Below are positions 7,304 to 10,063 of a stretch of DNA of 10,063 nucleotides, piece by piece. Position numbers and translations under genes: made by a program. The first letter of the stretch is position 1. The number at the start of each line of letters is the position of its first letter. Source of the DNA: Chitinophaga pinensis (lineage in GTDB: Bacteria > Bacteroidota > Bacteroidia > Chitinophagales > Chitinophagaceae); NCBI GenBank assembly GCA_945866165.1, contig CAMBGO010000068.1:1-10063 (forward strand). Reading direction: 5' to 3'. The notes beneath the pieces were generated by a model that was given only the letters and a program-made list of their open reading frames with translations, was not told the DNA's origin and did no database searches.

Positions 7304-8814
7304 TGGAGACAAATCATCATTTTGATATTATTGTTGTTGGATCAGGCGCTGCCGGGCTCTCGTTTATCAATTATATCAACGAGCAAAGCGATTTTAACAA
7401 GGATGATATTACAATAGCACTATTTTCAAAAAAAGAGTTCAGTGCAACAAACACAAATTGGGCCCAAGGTGGAATTGCAGCAGTTTATTCAGCGATTGAC
7501 TCAAAGGAAAATCATGTTCAAGATACCTTGATTGCTGGTTCAAACATGAATAATCAAACTATTGTAAGCAAGGTTGTTGATGAAGCACCAAATATTATTG
7601 AAGACCTTATAAACTGGGGAATGATTTTTGATAGAGATTCAAATGATGATTTCAAGTTAACTCTGGAAGGGGGACACAGTAATGCAAGAATTCTTCACAA
7701 TAAAGATGAAACAGGAAAGTTAATTCAAGTTTCTCTTGAGAATAAAATGAAAAAAAATAGCAAGCTCAGCAAATACGAGCATTGCCAACTTATAGATGCA
7801 GTTAAAGATTCTAATGGAATATTTAATTTAATCTTTCTTGATGAACAAAATAGACTTTCCTATTTCAGCGCTTCCATTCTAGTAATAGCGACTGGTGGCT
7901 TAGGTGCATTATATTCAAAATCAACCAATCAAAATACATCAACAGGTGATGGCATTTATTTTGCAAAAAAATTAGGTGCAAAAATTCAAGACCTGGCATA
8001 TATTCAATTTCATCCGACAGGATTATATAGCCAACATGAAACAGCATACCTGGTCACTGAAGCATTAAGGGGACAGGGAGCAGTTTTAAAAAATTTAAAT
8101 AATATCTCATTCATGGAAAAATATGATGCCCGTGGATCATTGGCACCTAGGGATATTGTTTCAAGGGCTATATTCAACGAAATGAAAATCAATCAATCAG
8201 CATATGTTTACTTAGATGGAACTTCACTGAAACATGAATTATGGATTGAGCATTTTCCAAATTTATTCAAAGAGTGTATAAAAATTGGTATCGATCCCAG
8301 GAATGAGTTTATCCCTGTTATTCCAGTACAACATTATTCATGTGGCGGAGTTTATACTGATGAATTTGGTGAAACAACTTTATCAGGCTTATATGCACTA
8401 GGAGAAGTTGCTTGCACTGGATTACATGGCGCAAACAGACTTGCGTCAAATTCATTGTTAGAGGCATTTGCATTTGCCAAATTTGCTGCCCAAAAAATAA
8501 TTAGTCAATTTGAAAAAAAGGAGCCTGCATTAAATGCAATAATTCCCAATAGCATTCGTTTGAAGTCTTTAAATAAATTGGCTTTACAAAAAATTATGAC
8601 TGCCGCTGCCGGTATTGAAAGAAATGATTCTAGTATGAAAAAGTCTATTGAAGAATTAAAAGAATTGGTTGAAAAGGCTACCCCTTGTGAAAAAATTAAA
8701 AAAGAAGATATAGAAAAGAATATCATGTATGATGTTGGAATCGACATATTGATTGACGCATTAAATAAAAAAGAAAACAAGGGCGTTCATTACAATACAT
8801 CACTTCTCAAATAA
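7303..8814 (+). CDS. nadB: L-aspartate oxidase (NadB), FAD-dependent
   Basis: NadB oxidises L-aspartate to iminoaspartate, the unstable substrate passed to NadA. It is a flavoprotein of the succinate dehydrogenase/fumarate reductase family. The Rossmann motif GSGAAG is at 13-18 and the FAD-contacting NWAQGGIAA at 52-60. The catalytic set matches that known from E. coli: E122 in LEGGHS, H237 in QFHPTG, R283 in LAPRDIVSRA, H344 in VQHYSCGG and R379 in HGANRLASNSLLE. At 503 residues it is somewhat shorter than the usual 520-540. The C-terminal helical domain (about 425-503) is the least conserved part: where most family members have RKESRG followed by H-Y, this one has KKENKGVHY (489-497), then stops after six more residues. 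The start codon shares one base with the nadA stop (TAATG). The stop codon abuts the stop of the convergent gene with no gap. I judge it functional because every catalytic residue is kept. Confidence 0.97.
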   Translation: METNHHFDIIVVGSGAAGLSFINYINEQSDFNKDDITIALFSKKEFSATNTNWAQGGIAAVYSAIDSKENHVQDTLIAGSNMNNQTIVSKVVDEAPNIIEDLINWGMIFDRDSNDDFKLTLEGGHSNARILHNKDETGKLIQVSLENKMKKNSKLSKYEHCQLIDAVKDSNGIFNLIFLDEQNRLSYFSASILVIATGGLGALYSKSTNQNTSTGDGIYFAKKLGAKIQDLAYIQFHPTGLYSQHETAYLVTEALRGQGAVLKNLNNISFMEKYDARGSLAPRDIVSRAIFNEMKINQSAYVYLDGTSLKHELWIEHFPNLFKECIKIGIDPRNEFIPVIPVQHYSCGGVYTDEFGETTLSGLYALGEVACTGLHGANRLASNSLLEAFAFAKFAAQKIISQFEKKEPALNAIIPNSIRLKSLNKLALQKIMTAAAGIERNDSSMKKSIEELKELVEKATPCEKIKKEDIEKNIMYDVGIDILIDALNKKENKGVHYNTSLLK

Positions 8815-9642
8815 TTATCGAAGGCCCTTTTTCTTCAAGAAATCTACCAACAATTTTGGATGATCGGTTTGCAAGCCCTCAAATTTCAACTTGACTGCAG
8901 TTTCCCAGTTTTTTTCTTCCTGTGCAGATTGTATGTCAGGCCAAACAGGAATTCCCATTTTGTTGGAAGTAGCAATCATTGCCTCGGTATAATCTGAATA
9001 ACTTCCATCTAAAATATCAGGCTTTGTATTGTTCAAAAAAGCAATTAGCGCCTCAGCTGTTTTAACTTTATTTGGCAAACTCACCATCAACGGAACAGAA
9101 GGCGCAACCTCCCGCCATTCCTTAAACTGTTTGGGAGAATTAATATACACGATAAATTTATCCTGCATTTTTTCGGCTAGAATTTCCTTGTACGCTTGTG
9201 CGACAGATGCATTTTTAAAATCAAGATAAATATTTATTTTACCCTTACATAACTGCAATACTTCGCGAAAGGTAGGCACCTTGTATTCACCTCTTTCTGG
9301 ATGAAGTGCGTCGCGCACACTTAGTTTACTGATGGAATCATACGTAAGGGCCGAGACCTTGGCATTTATTCCTGTCATCCTTAACAAAGACTCATCATGC
9401 ATGATCACAAGCTGACTATCCTTGGTAGTTCTCAAATCTATTTCAATATAATCTACGCTATGTTTGATTGCTCTTTTATAAGATTCAATTGTATTTTCCG
9501 GAACTTCAGTATGGTCTCCACGATGCGCGATAACAACAAACTGGTGTTTGGAAGTTGGTAATTTTATTTGCCCACTTACTGAGATGACGTTTCCAATTAA
9601 TAACAAGAAAACAGCAAGGCTATATTTTGAAAAAAATACCAT
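8815..9642 (-). CDS. Exported glycerophosphodiester phosphodiesterase (GDPD family)
   Basis: Enzymes of this TIM-barrel family cleave glycerophosphodiesters, such as deacylated phospholipid head groups, to glycerol-3-phosphate and an alcohol, using a metal ion and two histidines. The protein has 275 residues. Residues 1-24 form a Sec signal peptide (K6, hydrophobic 8-20, cleavage near SVSG/Q), so it acts in the periplasm or at the surface. The family signature is clear: AHRGD (39-43), PENTIESYKRAI (48-59), DYIEIDLRTTKDSQLVIMHD (64-83) and LLRMTG (86-91), giving the expected H40, R41, E67, D69 and H82. A conserved acidic strand appears as LDFK, and the C-terminal GLQTDHPKLL closes the barrel. 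The stop lies directly against the nadB stop on the other strand. It starts 71 bp after the preceding minus-strand gene, so the two could be co-transcribed. A link to the phosphatase-like gene at the left edge (organic phosphate scavenging) is speculative. Confidence 0.93.
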   Translation of the reverse strand: MVFFSKYSLAVFLLLIGNVISVSGQIKLPTSKHQFVVIAHRGDHTEVPENTIESYKRAIKHSVDYIEIDLRTTKDSQLVIMHDESLLRMTGINAKVSALTYDSISKLSVRDALHPERGEYKVPTFREVLQLCKGKINIYLDFKNASVAQAYKEILAEKMQDKFIVYINSPKQFKEWREVAPSVPLMVSLPNKVKTAEALIAFLNNTKPDILDGSYSDYTEAMIATSNKMGIPVWPDIQSAQEEKNWETAVKLKFEGLQTDHPKLLVDFLKKKGLR

Positions 9643-9713
9643 AACTGAAATTTTTACAAACTTATTTTTTGCGATCTGATGTGAAAAATTCTATAGAATA
9701 ATTAATTGATAAT
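9643..9713. other. Short intergenic region between two minus-strand genes
   Basis: These 71 AT-rich bases separate the stop of the upstream minus-strand gene from the start of the phosphodiesterase gene. They contain a 12-bp perfect palindrome, ATTCTATAGAAT (9688-9699), followed by five T residues on the minus strand. The palindrome could fold only into a 4-bp A/T-rich stem, too weak to call a terminator. I see no clear promoter, so readthrough from the upstream gene is possible. Confidence 0.4.
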
Positions 9714-10063
9714 TTATTTCATCCGAATTACATACCAACTATATCCCTCTGCAGGAATAGTAACTTCTAAATTGATTTTATCTTCTTTGATCGTTGCCAA
9801 GCTTTTTAATTCGTCTTTTTTGCTAACCACCACAGTTCCCTTTAAACCGCTATAGTATAATGGCAATGTTATTTTTCTGATAATGTCTTGCTTTGTAGGA
9901 TTAAACAACAATACAAATGCGCGATCTTTTAATGTTGTACTCACATGCATGAAGCCATCCCAGTCCCTGCCGTAGGCTCTTCGCAAATGGATTATGGGTG
10001 CATTCAAAATGTTACGGTATTTTTTATACCAGCTGATGGTATTCGTCACAAGCTTTTTGGTCT
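9714..10063 (-). CDS. C-terminal end of a large protein, probably glycoside-hydrolase-like (5' end outside window)
   Basis: The reading frame is open from the window edge to a TAA at 9714 and gives 115 residues. A GTG at 10049 could be taken as a start, but the frame continues upstream without a stop (TKKL precedes it) and there is no signal peptide, so I treat it as a truncated gene. The sequence begins with SWYKKYRNILNAPIIHLRR, then YGRDWDGFMHV, followed by a strand-rich part containing FVLLFNPTKQDI, LPLYYSGLKG and IPAEGYSWYVIRMK at the end. The pattern (end of a barrel with a GRDWDG motif, then a small all-beta domain ending in GYSWYVI) resembles the C-terminus of alpha-galactosidase-like or related carbohydrate-active proteins of Bacteroidota. 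That is from memory of similar sequences; no catalytic residues lie in the visible part. It is followed after 71 bp by the phosphodiesterase gene on the same strand. Confidence 0.6.
   Translation of the reverse strand, partial: TKKLVTNTISWYKKYRNILNAPIIHLRRAYGRDWDGFMHVSTTLKDRAFVLLFNPTKQDIIRKITLPLYYSGLKGTVVVSKKDELKSLATIKEDKINLEVTIPAEGYSWYVIRMK

Noticed and set aside
8829..8845. Inverted repeat TTTCTTCAAGAAA near the nadB 3' end as a terminator
   Set aside because: It lies within the coding sequence of the opposite gene, is entirely A/T-rich apart from two pairs, and lacks a T-run downstream on the plus strand.
9683..9699. Palindrome ATTCTATAGAAT with a following T-run on the minus strand as a terminator
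   Set aside because: The stem is only 4 bp of mostly A/T pairs around a TATA loop, too unstable for intrinsic termination.
10047..10049. GTG as the start of a complete small 111-residue protein at the right edge
   Set aside because: The frame stays open upstream to the window edge and the protein starts in the middle of what looks like a longer conserved domain, with no signal peptide; it is better read as a truncated gene.

Overview
The window looks like an AT-rich Bacteroidota chromosome, plausibly from a Chitinophagia, Sphingobacteriia or Cytophagia relative, though the order cannot be fixed from sequence alone. The reasons are a SusC/SusD outer-membrane pair, the near absence of Shine-Dalgarno sequences before start codons, and several Sec or lipoprotein signal peptides typical of that phylum. 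There are no RNA genes, CRISPR arrays, insertion sequences or tRNA-like structures that I can see.

Left part (1-5268, all minus strand): a susC-susD-like pair (2062-5268 and 451-2046, 15 bp apart) encodes a TonB-dependent outer-membrane transporter and its surface lipoprotein of the SusD-like_2 type. A strong stem-loop followed by a U-run (393-419) lies just after susD. Beyond it starts a further minus-strand gene, cut by the window edge. Its N-terminus resembles the beta-propeller of the Bacteroidota proteins annotated as 'bifunctional YncE family / alkaline phosphatase family'. If that is right, the transporter and a phosphoesterase-type exported enzyme may share a transcript through partial readthrough.

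Middle (5269-8814): a 248-bp divergent intergenic region carries four helically spaced copies of an ATGTTA-type motif. It separates susC from a compact plus-strand operon, nadC-nadA-nadB, with 4-nt and 1-nt gene overlaps. The three enzymes turn L-aspartate into nicotinate mononucleotide: NadB makes iminoaspartate, NadA condenses it with dihydroxyacetone phosphate to quinolinate, and NadC phosphoribosylates and decarboxylates the quinolinate. All key catalytic and cluster-binding residues that I could check are present, so de novo NAD synthesis looks intact.

Right part (8815-10063, minus strand): an exported glycerophosphodiester phosphodiesterase converges on nadB with no base between the two stop codons. 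Upstream of it is the C-terminal end of a large protein that resembles the C-terminal sandwich region of Bacteroidota glycoside-hydrolase-like proteins and runs off the window.

Overall this is mostly well-understood biology. The points most worth a second look are the repeated motif before susC, the compact plug of this SusC, the attenuator-like terminator between susD and the putative phosphoesterase, and the zero-gap convergence of nadB with the phosphodiesterase gene. I found no convincing evidence of an entirely new system.
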